Shown piece by piece: positions 53,139-62,925 of a DNA stretch of 64,000 nucleotides (position 1 is the stretch's first letter; each line of letters begins with the position of its first letter). Below the pieces are notes generated by a model that saw nothing but the letters and a program-made list of their open reading frames with translations, was not told the DNA's origin and ran no database searches. The stretch is from Paenibacillus xylanivorans (GTDB lineage: Bacteria; Bacillota; Bacilli; Paenibacillales; Paenibacillaceae): NCBI RefSeq assembly GCF_001280595.1, contig NZ_LITU01000053.1, positions 227,779 through 291,778 of the forward strand, written 5' to 3'. The translations under genes were made by a program, and so were the position numbers.

Positions 53139-54008
53139 ATGCTGGAATCAAAATCATACAAAGTATTTAAAGTATTCAATGCCATCTTTTTGCTGCTTGT
53201 GGTGTTCATCACGCTCTACCCGTTTCTGAATGTTGTGGCCCAATCCTTCAGCAGCGAGGCTTATATCAACTCAGGTAAGGTAAGTATTATCCCGAGAGGG
53301 TTTAATGTAGAAACCTACAAGACCATATCTCGCGACAGCATGTTCTGGACCAACTATAAAAACACAATTATATATACCGTTGTAGGTACTTTGATTTCCA
53401 TGTTCATGACGACCATTTTCGCTTATGCCTTATCCAAAAAGAGATTAATGGGACGAAAATTTTTGACGATGTTCGCAGTGTTCACGATGTTTTTCAGTGG
53501 CGGCCTGATTCCTAACTATGTCCTGATTAACTCTCTGGGCTTCAATAATACGATGTGGGCATTGGTTGTGCCTGGGGCAATCAGCATTTATAACATGTTA
53601 ATTATGAAATCATTTTTCGAAAACATGCCTGAGGAGCTTGAGGAAGCGGCAGCTATCGACGGTTTGAATACGTATGGCATTTTGTTACGGATCATTCTAC
53701 CGCTGAGTAAAGCTGTCATGGCAACGATGGTTCTGTTTTACGCTGTGGGACACTGGAATTCCTGGTTTCCAGCCTTCTTGTATCTCGACAAAAAGGAACT
53801 GTTCCCGGTTACGATTTACTTGCGCAACATGATTGCAGGTGCAACTGGCGGTGTTTCGGCTGGTGCGTCAGCGGATAATCTGACTCAAATTTCTGCAAAT
53901 ATCAAATCGGTCACCATGGTACTCACCATTTTGCCTATTTTAACGATTTATCCATTTGTTCAAAGGTACTTTGTAACCGGTATTATGTTGGGATCTGTTA
54001 AACAGTAA
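53139..54008 (+). CDS. YtcP-type carbohydrate ABC permease, 289 aa
   Basis: Second membrane subunit. VFKVFNAIFLLLVVFITLYPFLNVVAQS start, EAA loop ELEEAAAIDGLNTYGILLRIILPLSKAVMAT, and the closing IYPFVQRYFVTGIMLGSVKQ, which is specific for the YtcP family. ATG follows AAAGGAGGAG, 12 bp after the LplB gene. Confidence 0.93.
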   Translation: MLESKSYKVFKVFNAIFLLLVVFITLYPFLNVVAQSFSSEAYINSGKVSIIPRGFNVETYKTISRDSMFWTNYKNTIIYTVVGTLISMFMTTIFAYALSKKRLMGRKFLTMFAVFTMFFSGGLIPNYVLINSLGFNNTMWALVVPGAISIYNMLIMKSFFENMPEELEEAAAIDGLNTYGILLRIILPLSKAVMATMVLFYAVGHWNSWFPAFLYLDKKELFPVTIYLRNMIAGATGGVSAGASADNLTQISANIKSVTMVLTILPILTIYPFVQRYFVTGIMLGSVKQ

Positions 54009-54077
54009 TCCTGACCGAATATAGTTCAACATCTTGATTGCAAGGCCAATCTAAACCACATGCAGGGGGAGAATTGA

Positions 54078-55709
54078 ATGAAACAGAGACCACGTAAGCT
54101 GGTAGGCAAGTTGGTATTGGCAACAATGATGAGTATCGTTTTGGCAGCATGTAGCAGCGGAGCTGGTGGAGAGAAAGTCGAACCAGAATCCAAGGGGGCT
54201 ATGGAATCCTATGGTGTAGGAGAAACCTTCAAAGCCACTGAACCATTTAATCTATCTATTCTTTACAGTGACCAGCCAGCATACCCGTACAAGAAGGATT
54301 GGCTCCTTTTCCAAAAAATCACGGAAAAAACCGGAGTCACCCTTGATCCCACCATCGTTCCAATGAGTGACTATTCCCAGAAAAGATCCCTTCTGATCAG
54401 CTCTGGAGATGCCCCGCTGGTTATTCCGAAAACCTATCCGGGTGAAGAATCTGCTTTTGTATCTTCTGGTGCCATTTTACCAGTGAGTGACTATGTTGAT
54501 TTAATGCCCAATTTCAAGGATAAAGTAGAGAAATGGGGGCTTCAGGATGAGCTTGAGGGCCTTCGACAAGAAGATGGAAAATATTATGTGCTTCCAGGTT
54601 TACATGAAGAGGTTTGGCCGGACTATACCCTTATTGTGAGAACTGATATTTTTGAGAAAAATAACATTGCCATTCCAAAGACATGGGACGAATTGTATGT
54701 TGCAGCCAAAAAGCTGAAAGAAATCTATCCAGATTCTGTTCCGTTCTCGGATCGTTTCCAATTTAACAGTACATTGAATATTGCTGCTACCAGTTTTGGA
54801 ACAAAAGCTGGGTGGGGATTTGGCAATGGTTTAACGTATAAAGAAGATAAGGATGAATTTGTATACACATCGACCACACCAGAATACAAGGAAATGTTAA
54901 CTTACTTTAACAAGCTTGTATCGGAAGGGCTGTTGGATAAGGAAAGTTTCACCCAGGACGATGATCAGGCTATCCAAAAATTTGTTTCCGGAAAATCCTT
55001 CATTATTAATGGTAACTCACAAACAGTAGTGCTCCATCGTAACGACATGAACAAAACGTTGGGAGAAGGGAATTTCTCTATCGCCAAAATTACGGTTCCC
55101 GGTGGTCCAAAAGGTCAATTGATGTCGGGCTCCAGACTTGAAAACGGTGTCATGATTTCTGGAAAAGTTAAAGACAACGAAAATTTTAAAGCAACAATGC
55201 AATTTATTGACTGGTTATACTATAGTGATGAAGGTCAGGAATTTGCCAAATGGGGTGTAGAAGGTGAAACCTTCACCAAACAGGATGGCGTCCGCAAGTT
55301 GGCCGAAGATGTGAACTATAACGGATTAAATCCAAAAGGAACGAAGGACTTGCGCATCGATTACGGATTCTCCGGTGGTGTGTTTGCCTATGGAGGAACG
55401 ACAGATTTGCTACACTCTATGTTTAGTGAGGAAGAACTGAAATTCCAGCAAGACATGAAAGATATCAAAGAAGTGGTTCCAGCCGAGCCGCCAATTCCTT
55501 ACTCGGATATCGATCGTGAACAGGTGACGCTGCTTAGCACACCGCTCAAGGATTTTTCGGATCAAAATACGCTTAAATTCATTTTGGGAGAGCGCAATCT
55601 TTCCGAGTTTGATGCATTTGTGAAAGAGTTGGAGAGCCAAGGCTTGCCTCAGTATATGCAGCTTTCCAATGACACTTATAAGAAATACAAAGAAAACAAG
55701 CAACAATAG
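54078..55709 (+). CDS. Extracellular sugar-binding lipoprotein (LplA/LipO type), 543 aa
   Basis: Solute receptor of the importer. Signal helix, lipobox LAAC with Cys25, then FNLSILYSDQPAYPYKKDWLLFQKITEKTGV typical of the large (~500 aa) LplA-type receptors for oligosaccharides. ATG follows GGGGGAG. Third gene of the transporter; the substrate is unknown, plant cell-wall oligosaccharides or uronates being frequent for such clusters. Confidence 0.9.
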   Translation: MKQRPRKLVGKLVLATMMSIVLAACSSGAGGEKVEPESKGAMESYGVGETFKATEPFNLSILYSDQPAYPYKKDWLLFQKITEKTGVTLDPTIVPMSDYSQKRSLLISSGDAPLVIPKTYPGEESAFVSSGAILPVSDYVDLMPNFKDKVEKWGLQDELEGLRQEDGKYYVLPGLHEEVWPDYTLIVRTDIFEKNNIAIPKTWDELYVAAKKLKEIYPDSVPFSDRFQFNSTLNIAATSFGTKAGWGFGNGLTYKEDKDEFVYTSTTPEYKEMLTYFNKLVSEGLLDKESFTQDDDQAIQKFVSGKSFIINGNSQTVVLHRNDMNKTLGEGNFSIAKITVPGGPKGQLMSGSRLENGVMISGKVKDNENFKATMQFIDWLYYSDEGQEFAKWGVEGETFTKQDGVRKLAEDVNYNGLNPKGTKDLRIDYGFSGGVFAYGGTTDLLHSMFSEEELKFQQDMKDIKEVVPAEPPIPYSDIDREQVTLLSTPLKDFSDQNTLKFILGERNLSEFDAFVKELESQGLPQYMQLSNDTYKKYKENKQQ

Positions 55710-55813
55710 TTGTAAACTGAAATTTGGCGATTGCCGTTTCACTGAGGGAATTTTAGTGGAGCGGCAAATTGTGCTAAGATGGATGAATATGGCTGAGAGG
55801 AAGAGGTTAAGGA

Positions 55814-56488
55814 ATGTCACTTAATCAAAAGATTAGAGGTTCGACCCGGGCTTATTCATACAATCTGATAAAGGAACGAATTCTGCACCTTAAACTTGAG
55901 CCTGGTACCAAGATTTCCGAGAAGGAAATTGCAGATGAATTGCAAGTAAGCAGAACGCCGGTACGTGAAGCATTCATGAAGCTTGCCGAAGAAGAATTAC
56001 TGGATATCATTCCACAGAGTGGAACCATTGTCTCCCATATTAATCTGGAGCATGTTGAAGAAGGCCGATTTATGAGAGAGAAGATGGAGAAGGAAATTGT
56101 CACTCTGGCGTGTACATCTTTTCCAGAAGAATTCAGATTCAGACTTGAAATCAATATCGCCATGCAGGAAGTATGTATAGGGAAGAATAATTTCTATCGG
56201 CTTTTTGAACTGGATGAAGAGTTTCATCAGATATTGTTTCAGGGCACAGGGAAACTGAGAACATGGAAAATGCTGCAGCAGCTCAATATTCCCTTTAATC
56301 GCCTTCGTTTATTACGCTTGTCTGAAGATTCTGATGCAGAGGTTATTATTTCACAGCATAAAGAAATATACCGGCTCATCACAGAACGTGAGACCGATCG
56401 AGCTGTTGAGGTTATGGAAGCTCATCTCAGACTTGTTGTTGTGGAACAAGAGAAGATGAAGGCAAAATATCCGCATTATTTTATATAA
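55814..56488 (+). CDS. GntR-family regulator (FCD type), 224 aa
   Basis: N-terminal winged HTH (TKISEKEIADELQVSRTPVREAFMKLAEEELLDIIPQSG), then an all-helical FCD ligand domain with the metal-binding region (DEEFHQILF and the late His in MEAHLRLV). ATG follows AAGAGG. Located 104 bp after the sugar-binding lipoprotein gene and probably controls the transporter in response to a sugar acid. A terminator follows. Confidence 0.92.
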   Translation: MSLNQKIRGSTRAYSYNLIKERILHLKLEPGTKISEKEIADELQVSRTPVREAFMKLAEEELLDIIPQSGTIVSHINLEHVEEGRFMREKMEKEIVTLACTSFPEEFRFRLEINIAMQEVCIGKNNFYRLFELDEEFHQILFQGTGKLRTWKMLQQLNIPFNRLRLLRLSEDSDAEVIISQHKEIYRLITERETDRAVEVMEAHLRLVVVEQEKMKAKYPHYFI

Positions 56489-56519
56489 AGCTCAAAAGTT
56501 GTATACTATCCCAATATGC

Positions 56520-56553
56520 ACAAACCCCTGTTCGAAATGAACAGGGGTTTGTT
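56520..56553. terminator. Terminator between gntR-type gene and mtnD
   Basis: ACAAACCCCTGTTC-N5-GAACAGGGGTTTGTT, 14-bp stem, convergent genes on both sides. Confidence 0.85.
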
Positions 56554-56577
56554 GAGCAAATGATAGAATTCGCTTTA

Positions 56578-57123
56578 TTATGCTTGTTTGATAAACGTTG
56601 GATCCGGGTACGGATCTGCGATCCAGCCGTCTTTTTCAATGAACAGACGCACGGCAATGATTTGTTTGTTCTCCATCAAGGTGAAGAAGTGTGGTGTGTT
56701 CTCAGGAACCGAAATAACGTCTCCAGGAGACAACTCTACATTAAAGTAACCTACATCATCTGTAGCTTTGATGACAAAGATTCCTTTGCCAGCTACAATG
56801 GCACGGATTTCATCTTCAGCATGAGTATGAATTTCTTCAAATTTGGCAAGCTTCTCTTCAATATCCGGTGTTTGTTCAGACAACGTAATTACGTCCCAGA
56901 TTTGGTACCCGCGACGCGCAGCCAAGTCTCTGATTTCATAGTCATATGTTTTGAGTACTTCTTCTTTTTGTTGATCCGTGAGTCCAAAATTGTTTTGCAG
57001 ATCAGTATTTAATTTGGAAGCGTCCCAGTTTTCATATAATACTTCATATTTGTTTAAGAAATTTCGAACATTTTCGTCTCCAGTGATACGTTCGTTCGTA
57101 TTTCGGATTACAATTTCAGCCAT
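56578..57123 (-). CDS. mtnD: Acireductone dioxygenase (methionine salvage), 181 aa
   Basis: Cupin metalloenzyme cleaving acireductone to 2-oxo-4-methylthiobutanoate (Fe form). Metal ligands in HTHAEDEIRAIVAGKGIF and NTPHFFTL; C-terminal RLFIEKDGWIADPYPD is characteristic. ATG 57123 follows GAGGGAAAG; a longer frame upstream is not family-like. No other salvage genes are adjacent, but it is divergent from metH, so both concern methionine. No SAM (S-box) riboswitch was recognised in its short leader. Confidence 0.9.
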   Translation of the reverse strand: MAEIVIRNTNERITGDENVRNFLNKYEVLYENWDASKLNTDLQNNFGLTDQQKEEVLKTYDYEIRDLAARRGYQIWDVITLSEQTPDIEEKLAKFEEIHTHAEDEIRAIVAGKGIFVIKATDDVGYFNVELSPGDVISVPENTPHFFTLMENKQIIAVRLFIEKDGWIADPYPDPTFIKQA

Positions 57124-57157
57124 ATTCTTTCCCTCTTTTCCACTTGGTTTAATTGCT

Positions 57158-57186
57158 ATTATATCGGATTCCTCTGTTTTTGTCGA
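57158..57186 (-). promoter_or_regulatory. mtnD promoter
   Basis: On the minus strand TCGACA, 17 bp, TATAAT; one mismatch in the -35. Confidence 0.7.
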
Positions 57187-57302
57187 TTCGCAAATTCGTT
57201 TGACCTTCACTTAAACCCGCTATGGGACTGATTAATCCCGATCTTTCACATTAAGTTAGTTTCTGTTAAACTAAGATTTAACGTTTTGCGGAGGTGACGA
57301 TA

Positions 57303-60300
57303 TTGGATAAGCTTAGCCTACATGATGCATTAAAACAACGAATATTGATCCTCGACGGTGCAATGGGGACCATGATTCAACAAGTTGATCTCACAGGCGC
57401 AGATTTTGGCGGAGAAGACCTGGATGGATGTAATGAAATGCTTGTACTTACACGTCCAGAGCTGATCCAGCGCATTCATGAGGAATATCTGGAAGCCGGT
57501 GCTGATTTAATTGAAACAAATACGTTTGGTGCAACTTCTGTTGTACTTGCTGAATATGACATTCAGGACCGTGCACGTGAAATCAATCTCGAAGCAGCCA
57601 GAATTGCGAAAGCAGCCGTGGATCGATTCTCGACACCAGAGTCTCCGCGTTATGTGGTGGGTGCAATGGGACCTACAACCAAAACGCTGTCTGTAACAGG
57701 TGGAGTAACGTTTCAAGAGCTCATCGACAGTTATTTCGAGCAAGCGCTTGCTTTAATTGAGGGAGGCGTTGATGCGCTGCTGCTCGAAACCTCACAAGAT
57801 ACGCTTAATGTAAAAGCAGGTAGCATTGGAATTCAGCAGGCATTTGAGCAAAGCGGTATCAAGCTTCCTTTGATGATCTCAGGAACGATCGAACCGATGG
57901 GTACAACCCTCGCTGGTCAGAACATTGAGTCCTTTTATATATCCTTAGAACACCTTAACCCAATTTCAGTGGGACTAAACTGTGCTACAGGTCCGGAATT
58001 CATGCGTGACCATATCCGGTCGCTTTCCGGGATGGCTTCAGTTGCGGTAAGTTGTTATCCAAATGCAGGTCTTCCGGATGAAAACGGTAATTACCATGAA
58101 TCCCCTGATTCGCTTGCTCAGAAGATAGGTGCTTTTGCCGAGCAGGGCTGGTTGAACATCGCGGGTGGCTGTTGTGGAACAACACCTGCGCATATTCGGG
58201 CCATGCGGGATGCACTTGCCAAGTACCCTCCAAGAGAAATGAATGGAACACATCCACCAGCATTGTCGGGAATTGATCCAGTCTATGTTGAACAGGACAA
58301 TCGCCCATACATGGTTGGGGAACGTACGAATGTACTTGGATCACGGAAATTCAAGCGCCTTATTGTTGAAGGGAAGTATGAGGAAGCTTCGGAAATTGCC
58401 CGGGCTCAGGTGAAAAATGGGGCACATGTTGTCGACGTTTGTGTTCAGGACCCGGACCGTGAAGAAGCCGAAGACATGGAGAAGTTCCTTGAACTTGTTG
58501 TCAAAAAAGTAAAGGTGCCACTTATGATCGATACGACAGATGCAGCCGTCATCGACCTTGCACTTCAATACTCTCAAGGTAAAGCAATAATTAACTCCAT
58601 TAACCTTGAGGACGGCGAGGAAAAGTTCGAGCTGGTCACTCCGTTGTTGCATAAATACGGCGGTGCTGTCGTTGTCGGAACGATTGATGAACGCGGTCAG
58701 GCCATAAGTCGTGAGGACAAGCTGGAGGTAGCCAAGCGATCTTACGATTTGCTGGTGAACAAATATGGATTAAAAGCAGAAGACCTGATTTTTGATACCT
58801 TGGTGTTTCCGGTAGGTACGGGCGATGAACAATATATCGGTTCGGCTAAAGAAACCATTGAAGGTATTCGTGTCATTAAAGAAGCGATGCCTGAATGTCA
58901 TACGATACTGGGGATTAGTAACATTTCATTTGGATTGCCTGAAGCAGGGCGTGAAGTGCTGAACTCTGTATTTTTGTATGAGTGTACCAAAGCGGGTCTC
59001 GATTATGCCATCGTTAACACAGAGAAGCTTGAGCGTTATGCATCCATTCCGGAGGAAGAGCGCAGACTCTCGGAAGAGCTGTTATATAATACGAATGACC
59101 AAACTTTGGCTGCTTTTGTGGCCGCGTTCCGTAACAAAAAGGTTGAGAAAAAAGAAAAAATTTCGAACCTGTCGTTGGAAGAACGTCTCGCTTCATATGT
59201 TGTTGAAGGAAGCAAGGAAGGCTTGCTGCCCGATCTGGAGCTGGCACTCACCAAATATAAAGCCCTTGAAATAATCAATGGCCCGCTGATGCGGGGAATG
59301 GAAGAAGTAGGGCGACTGTTTAACAACAATGAGCTGATCGTAGCAGAGGTGTTACAGAGCGCGGAAGTCATGAAGGCTTCGGTAGCTTATTTGGAACAGT
59401 TCATGGAGAAGAACGAGACGTCAGTTAAAGGAAAGATTATTCTAGCGACGGTCAAAGGCGATGTACACGACATCGGCAAAAACCTGGTGGAGATTATCCT
59501 TTCCAATAACGGTTACCGAATCATTAATTTGGGTATAAAAGTACCACCAGAGCGAATTATCGAGGCGTACAGAGAAGAAAAAGTCGATGCAATCGGTCTA
59601 TCCGGTCTGTTGGTAAAATCGGCGCAACAGATGATTCTTACAGCTCAGGACTTGCGAACTGCTGGTATTGATGTACCTATTATGGTTGGTGGAGCGGCAT
59701 TGACACGTAAATTCACCAAAAACCGTATACGCCCGGAATATAACGGAATGGTTGTATATGCAAAAGATGCGATGGACGGCCTGGATTTGGCCAACAAGCT
59801 CATGAACCCAAGCACGCGTGAAGTGATGCAACTGGAGATGGACGCTGAAAAAGAGGCGGACGCAGCTGGTGCAGAAACCGTTAAATCACTTCCTGAGCTT
59901 ACTCGGGTAGAGCGTTCGGATATTGCAATAGACAATCCGGTTCTCGTTCCACCGGATCTGGAACGACATGTTATGCGGAACTATCCGCTCTCACACATAT
60001 TACCGTATGTGAACATGCAGATGTTGCTCGGACACCATCTGGGTTTGCGTGGGTCGGTAGAGCAGCTGCTTGCTTCGGGTGACCAGAAGGCCACTGACCT
60101 GAAAGCGGTAGTGGATGATATTATGCAGGAGGCTGTTCGTGACGGGATTATTCAGGCGCACGCTATGTATCGTTTCTTCCCGGCTCAGTCCAGTGGTAAC
60201 AGTGTCATCATCTATGACCCTGAGAATACAAGCAATATCTTGCACACATTTACGTTCCCACGGCAAAAAGTCGAACCATTCCTGTGTCTGTCCGACTTCT

Positions 60301-60743
60301 TGAAGCCGGTGGAATCCGGACAAATGGATTACGTTGGTTTCATGGTCGTAACTGCCGGACACGGTGTCCGAGAATTATCCACGGCTTGGAAGGAGAAGGG
60401 TGATTATCTCCGTTCACATGCTCTGCAATCCGTAGCACTTGAAGTAGCAGAGGGATTAGCCGAGCGAGTTCATCATATGATGAGAGATATCTGGGGATTC
60501 CCAGATTCAGCACAGATGACCATGAAGCAACGTCATGGAGCACGCTATCAGGGAATAAGGGTATCATTCGGATATCCGGCATGTCCCGATTTGGAAGACC
60601 AAGGGCCACTGTTTAAGTTATTACAGCCTGAGGATATTGGTGTGGAACTGACTGAAGGTTTCATGATGGAACCTGAAGCATCCGTATCGGCGATGGTATT
60701 CAGCCATCCGCAAGCGAAGTATTTTAACGTGGATAAGGCATAA
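57303..60743 (+). CDS. metH: Cobalamin-dependent methionine synthase
   Basis: Makes methionine from homocysteine and methyl-tetrahydrofolate. Domains in order: homocysteine-binding (DGAMGTMIQQ; zinc Cys227 in GLNCATG, Cys290/291 in GGCCGTTP), pterin-binding (VGERTNVLGSRKFKR onward), the cobalamin cap and Rossmann part with DVHDIG (lower-ligand His722), and the activation domain (YRFFPAQS, FGYPACPDL). TTG 57303 is 6 nt after GGAGGTG and is preferred; 1146 aa is the full-length four-module form. Requires B12 and a reactivation partner not seen here. Confidence 0.96.
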   Translation: MDKLSLHDALKQRILILDGAMGTMIQQVDLTGADFGGEDLDGCNEMLVLTRPELIQRIHEEYLEAGADLIETNTFGATSVVLAEYDIQDRAREINLEAARIAKAAVDRFSTPESPRYVVGAMGPTTKTLSVTGGVTFQELIDSYFEQALALIEGGVDALLLETSQDTLNVKAGSIGIQQAFEQSGIKLPLMISGTIEPMGTTLAGQNIESFYISLEHLNPISVGLNCATGPEFMRDHIRSLSGMASVAVSCYPNAGLPDENGNYHESPDSLAQKIGAFAEQGWLNIAGGCCGTTPAHIRAMRDALAKYPPREMNGTHPPALSGIDPVYVEQDNRPYMVGERTNVLGSRKFKRLIVEGKYEEASEIARAQVKNGAHVVDVCVQDPDREEAEDMEKFLELVVKKVKVPLMIDTTDAAVIDLALQYSQGKAIINSINLEDGEEKFELVTPLLHKYGGAVVVGTIDERGQAISREDKLEVAKRSYDLLVNKYGLKAEDLIFDTLVFPVGTGDEQYIGSAKETIEGIRVIKEAMPECHTILGISNISFGLPEAGREVLNSVFLYECTKAGLDYAIVNTEKLERYASIPEEERRLSEELLYNTNDQTLAAFVAAFRNKKVEKKEKISNLSLEERLASYVVEGSKEGLLPDLELALTKYKALEIINGPLMRGMEEVGRLFNNNELIVAEVLQSAEVMKASVAYLEQFMEKNETSVKGKIILATVKGDVHDIGKNLVEIILSNNGYRIINLGIKVPPERIIEAYREEKVDAIGLSGLLVKSAQQMILTAQDLRTAGIDVPIMVGGAALTRKFTKNRIRPEYNGMVVYAKDAMDGLDLANKLMNPSTREVMQLEMDAEKEADAAGAETVKSLPELTRVERSDIAIDNPVLVPPDLERHVMRNYPLSHILPYVNMQMLLGHHLGLRGSVEQLLASGDQKATDLKAVVDDIMQEAVRDGIIQAHAMYRFFPAQSSGNSVIIYDPENTSNILHTFTFPRQKVEPFLCLSDFLKPVESGQMDYVGFMVVTAGHGVRELSTAWKEKGDYLRSHALQSVALEVAEGLAERVHHMMRDIWGFPDSAQMTMKQRHGARYQGIRVSFGYPACPDLEDQGPLFKLLQPEDIGVELTEGFMMEPEASVSAMVFSHPQAKYFNVDKA

Positions 60744-60760
60744 AAGTAAAAGGTCAGGCA

Positions 60761-60787
60761 AAGCCCTCCGCATTGTCGGAGGCTTTT
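60761..60787 (+). terminator. Terminator after metH
   Basis: AAAGCC-CTCCG / CGGAG-GCTTTTT stem with an N6 loop. Confidence 0.8.
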
Positions 60788-60817
60788 TGCTGGCAGCAGA
60801 AAGAGGTGCGATCCAGA

Positions 60818-61756
60818 GTGGAACTATATTTCCTGGGAACTAACGCTGGTGTACCTACGCTTCAGCGGAATGTAACTTCCATAGGGCTGCGCATGTTGGA
60901 TGAGCGCAGAGCATTGTGGTTGTTTGACTGCGGGGAAGGAACCCAGCATCAGATTTTAAGTTCTCCGCTTAAATTGAGCAAATTGGAGAAAATATTTATA
61001 ACCCATTTACATGGAGATCATGTATTTGGACTTCCAGGTCTGCTCTCCAGCAGAGCATATCAAGGTGGCACTACACCGTTAACGGTTTATGGTCCGCCAG
61101 GAACTGAACGAATGATCATGACAACCATGGAGCTAAGTCAATCACGTCTAAACTATGATCTAAGCATTGTGGAACATACAGGCGGAGTGCTTTTTGAAGA
61201 TGAGAGCTTTATTGTGGAATCTGCGTTGCTGGAACACCGTATCGACAGTTATGGGTATCGGATTACCGAAAAGGATCGTCCAGGCAGTCTGGACCCTGCG
61301 AAAATGGCTGAGTATGGTTTGAAGCCGGGGCCATTGTTCGGTCGTCTGAAGCGCGGAGAAACCATTACCCTCGACAACGGGGACTCGCTTCGGCCAGAAG
61401 ATGTGCTGGGAGCACCCAAGCGTGGGATGGTGATTACCATTTTGGGCGATACGCGCCCGTGTGACAATGTTCAGCCGCTTGCTATAAATGCGGATGTTCT
61501 TGTACACGAAGCTACGTTTCTGCATGATTTGGCCGATACGGCTCATGAGTACTATCATAGTACTTCGAAGCAAGCGGCTGAGGCGGCGAGAGCGGCAGAT
61601 GCAGGACAGCTGATCATGACCCACTTTAGCTCTCGCTACAAAGATGAGGATCAGTTGCAGCCACTTCTGGAAGAGGCGCAGTCGATATTCCCGAATACGA
61701 AACTTGCGATTGAACACGAGCTTATTCCAGTTGTTCACCGCAAGAGTGAATCCTAA
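60818..61756 (+). CDS. rnz: Ribonuclease Z (tRNA 3'-end endonuclease)
   Basis: Metallo-beta-lactamase-fold tRNase. Zinc motif HLHGDH at residues 63-68, ELYFLGTNAGVPTLQRN start, AFDCGEGTQ-type block (WLFDCGEGTQHQI), GDTRPCDN and the late HFSSRYKDE. GTG 60818 is 9 nt after GAGGTG; the longer frame upstream runs through the metH terminator and is not real. 312 aa is normal for the short form (RNase Z, not ElaC2). Confidence 0.95.
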   Translation: MELYFLGTNAGVPTLQRNVTSIGLRMLDERRALWLFDCGEGTQHQILSSPLKLSKLEKIFITHLHGDHVFGLPGLLSSRAYQGGTTPLTVYGPPGTERMIMTTMELSQSRLNYDLSIVEHTGGVLFEDESFIVESALLEHRIDSYGYRITEKDRPGSLDPAKMAEYGLKPGPLFGRLKRGETITLDNGDSLRPEDVLGAPKRGMVITILGDTRPCDNVQPLAINADVLVHEATFLHDLADTAHEYYHSTSKQAAEAARAADAGQLIMTHFSSRYKDEDQLQPLLEEAQSIFPNTKLAIEHELIPVVHRKSES

Positions 61757-61813
61757 TGGTGGTTGTGAAACAGTACGGCCAAACACGAAGGTAGAAGAGG
61801 CCGTTAATTGCAC

Positions 61814-61848
61814 GGGACTGAGGGGGAATTACTCCCGAGGTCCCTTTT
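61814..61848 (+). terminator. Possible terminator after rnz
   Basis: GGGAC ... GGTCCC with inner GGGG/CTCCC pairing and a short TTTT; 57 nt after the stop. Confidence 0.5.
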
Positions 61849-61882
61849 GCAATCTGCCCGGAAAGCGTGTAGGATGGGCAAT

Positions 61883-62035
61883 ATGAACAGGGAAATGATT
61901 CAAATTATTTTCCGGGAAAGCGCAGGAAATGACAAGCTTGTACAGAAGGCGCGCAAGGCCAGACGTCCTTGTTCGATTCGGTTCGACGTGTTGCGTGCAG
62001 ATACGAGCAAGCCATTTTTTGTACTGTATACATAG
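61883..62035 (+). CDS. Possible small protein, 50 aa
   Basis: ATG 61883 follows AGGATGGGCAAT. The product is basic (MNREMIQIIFRESAGNDKLV, ending TSKPFFVLYT) with a mixed sequence that reads like a real protein, though no family is recognised. Starts in the gap between rnz and the NagD-like gene. Confidence 0.45.
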   Translation: MNREMIQIIFRESAGNDKLVQKARKARRPCSIRFDVLRADTSKPFFVLYT

Positions 62036-62108
62036 GTTAGCATTGAAGTTCGAGGCAAATGGTTAAGGACATGAAATGTTAATGGAATAAAGAAAGGAAG
62101 TGCTGTAT

Positions 62109-62918
62109 ATGATTAAGGCCTATCTGATTGACCTGGACGGTACGCTCTATCATGGCAGACATCGTATTGAAGGAGCCGATAAGCTTATTCGGACATTGAA
62201 TGAACAAGGCATGCCTTATTTATTTGTGACTAATAATTCTTCACGTACACCGCAAGGCGTGGCAGATCATCTCAACGGGATGGGAATCCCCGCGGATTCA
62301 TCTCAGGTATGCACTTCTGCGGTAGCGGCTGCTGAATACGTGGCTAAAGAGGCTCCGGGTGCAAAAGTGGCTTGTATCGGAGAAGAAGGGCTGTTACAAG
62401 CGATAGAAGCTGCAGGCCTTAAACTAACGGATGATGAACCTGAATACGTTATACAAGGAATTGATCGTGATTTTTCCTACACTAAATTGACCAAAGCGCT
62501 TCGCTGGATCAACGGCGGCTCTAAATTTGTCATGACCAATCCGGATTTGCAGCTTTTTTCTGATGACGGGCTTACACCGGGAGCGGGAACGATCGGGGCA
62601 GCGATAGAAGCAGCAACTGGAGTTCACCCTACCGTAATTGGCAAACCGTCAAGCATTATTATGAAGTCGGCCATTAGCCGATTGAACTTAAAGTCTGATG
62701 AAGTTGCTGTAATCGGAGACAATATGCGTACAGATATTGCGGCAGGAGCAGCAGCGGGATGTGAGACCCTGCTGGTTCTTACCGGAATAACGACACGGGA
62801 CAATATGGATAGCCACATTCAGGCAACCAAGGTTCGTCCTGATCATGTGTTTGAAGATTTGCATAAACTGATTGAATGGCTGTCGCAGACGACAGGCCAA
62901 GCATCCAAGAAGGGGTAG
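62109..62918 (+). CDS. NagD/YutF-like HAD-IIA phosphatase, 269 aa
   Basis: HAD hydrolase: motif I YLIDLDGTLYHG, motif II FVTNNSSRTP, motif III IGKPSSIIMKSAI, and motif IV VIGDNMRTDIAAG. The TIGR01457-type group (B. subtilis YutF) dephosphorylates small sugar phosphates or nucleotides. ATG 62109 follows AAAGGAAGTG. Directly followed by the Fpg/Nei-like gene. Confidence 0.9.
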   Translation: MIKAYLIDLDGTLYHGRHRIEGADKLIRTLNEQGMPYLFVTNNSSRTPQGVADHLNGMGIPADSSQVCTSAVAAAEYVAKEAPGAKVACIGEEGLLQAIEAAGLKLTDDEPEYVIQGIDRDFSYTKLTKALRWINGGSKFVMTNPDLQLFSDDGLTPGAGTIGAAIEAATGVHPTVIGKPSSIIMKSAISRLNLKSDEVAVIGDNMRTDIAAGAAAGCETLLVLTGITTRDNMDSHIQATKVRPDHVFEDLHKLIEWLSQTTGQASKKG

Positions 62919-62925
62919 ATGTACG

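Noticed and set aside
57124..57302. SAM or cobalamin riboswitch between mtnD and metH
   Set aside because: The gap is only ~180 bp, contains a divergent promoter, and lacks S-box or B12-box core sequences.
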